From Microscilla marina ATCC 23134 (GTDB taxonomy: Bacteria; Bacteroidota; Bacteroidia; Cytophagales; Microscillaceae), in contig NZ_AAWS01000044.1 of the NCBI RefSeq assembly GCF_000169175.1, forward strand, positions 1 to 64,000: 64,000 nucleotides of DNA. The letters are read 5' to 3'. Below are positions 63,876 to 64,000 of this stretch, piece by piece; the stretch's first letter is position 1, and each line of letters opens with the position of its first letter. A program made the translations under genes and the position numbers. The notes beneath the pieces were generated by a model, which saw nothing but the letters and a program-made list of their open reading frames with translations, searched no databases and was not told the DNA's origin.

Positions 63876-64000
63876 TTTTTATATCTACTTATTTTACAAT
63901 CAATGTAGTTTTTGCCCTTGTGAAGCAATGGTTTTTCTATAAGAACTTGTTCATGATTTGGACTCTACCCTACTATTTTTTCGCCTCGGTTTGTGTCTCC

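Overview
The window comes from a Bacteroidetes chromosome, most likely a marine Cytophagales of the Microscilla/Flammeovirga type. This is inferred from moderate GC, A-rich leaders with weak Shine-Dalgarno signals, promoter-like TAnnTTTG (-7) plus TTTG (-33) elements, TTG starts, a Bacteroidetes-type dihydroorotase, and many short intergenic repeats. No species name can be proven from the sequence alone.

Layout. 1-6041 (minus) is a chemotaxis operon cheY-cheA-cheW-[decayed porin]-mcp-cheR, the last gene cut by the window edge; two inverted 160-bp MITE-like elements bracket its first half. 7062-7299 holds two identical CAU tRNAs. 7398-10949 carries a HAD phosphatase, an M50 membrane protease and bioA. 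11356-14138 is a compact polyamine operon (pyruvoyl arginine decarboxylase, agmatinase, AdoMet decarboxylase, spermidine synthase) able to convert arginine to spermidine. 14577-18405 has a SirB1-like protein, a coiled-coil membrane protein, and a mini-sigma/anti-sigma pair whose anti-sigma partner ends in a degenerate caspase-like domain. 18942-23365 is a MacA/permease/TolC efflux set without its ATPase. 23523-29960 has a CapA-like lipoprotein, an S41 peptidase, a Rieske protein, a 42-aa gene and a 7TM-SpoIIE phosphatase. 30785-34255 is pyruvate carboxylase.

34897-37510 is an AT-rich, foreign-looking three-gene module: a GHKL (MORC/Hsp90-like) ATPase fused to a PD-(D/E)XK-like nuclease, an XRE regulator, and a frameshifted SecB-like chaperone gene. 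It is a candidate defence or toxin-antitoxin-chaperone system. 37610-46815 (minus) is the sulfate assimilation and siroheme cluster: sulfite reductase with a C-terminal HEPN domain, cobA, a siroheme dehydrogenase, TauE, DUF3592, cysH, cysD and cysN. Its 5' leader encodes a 33-aa peptide with five cysteines in ten codons, followed by two intrinsic terminators and a possible antiterminator. This looks like a cysteine-responsive transcription attenuator and is the most striking regulatory signal here.

47382-64000 is accessory: a truncated esterase, a higBA toxin-antitoxin pair split by CRISPR-repeat-like sequence and led by a 31-bp perfect palindrome, a protein tyrosine phosphatase and fructosamine kinase, a small operon with a possible link to extracellular contractile injection systems, an IS110-family element with a candidate bridge RNA, three TPR paralogues, dihydroorotase, and a zinc-metallopeptidase with effector-like architecture.
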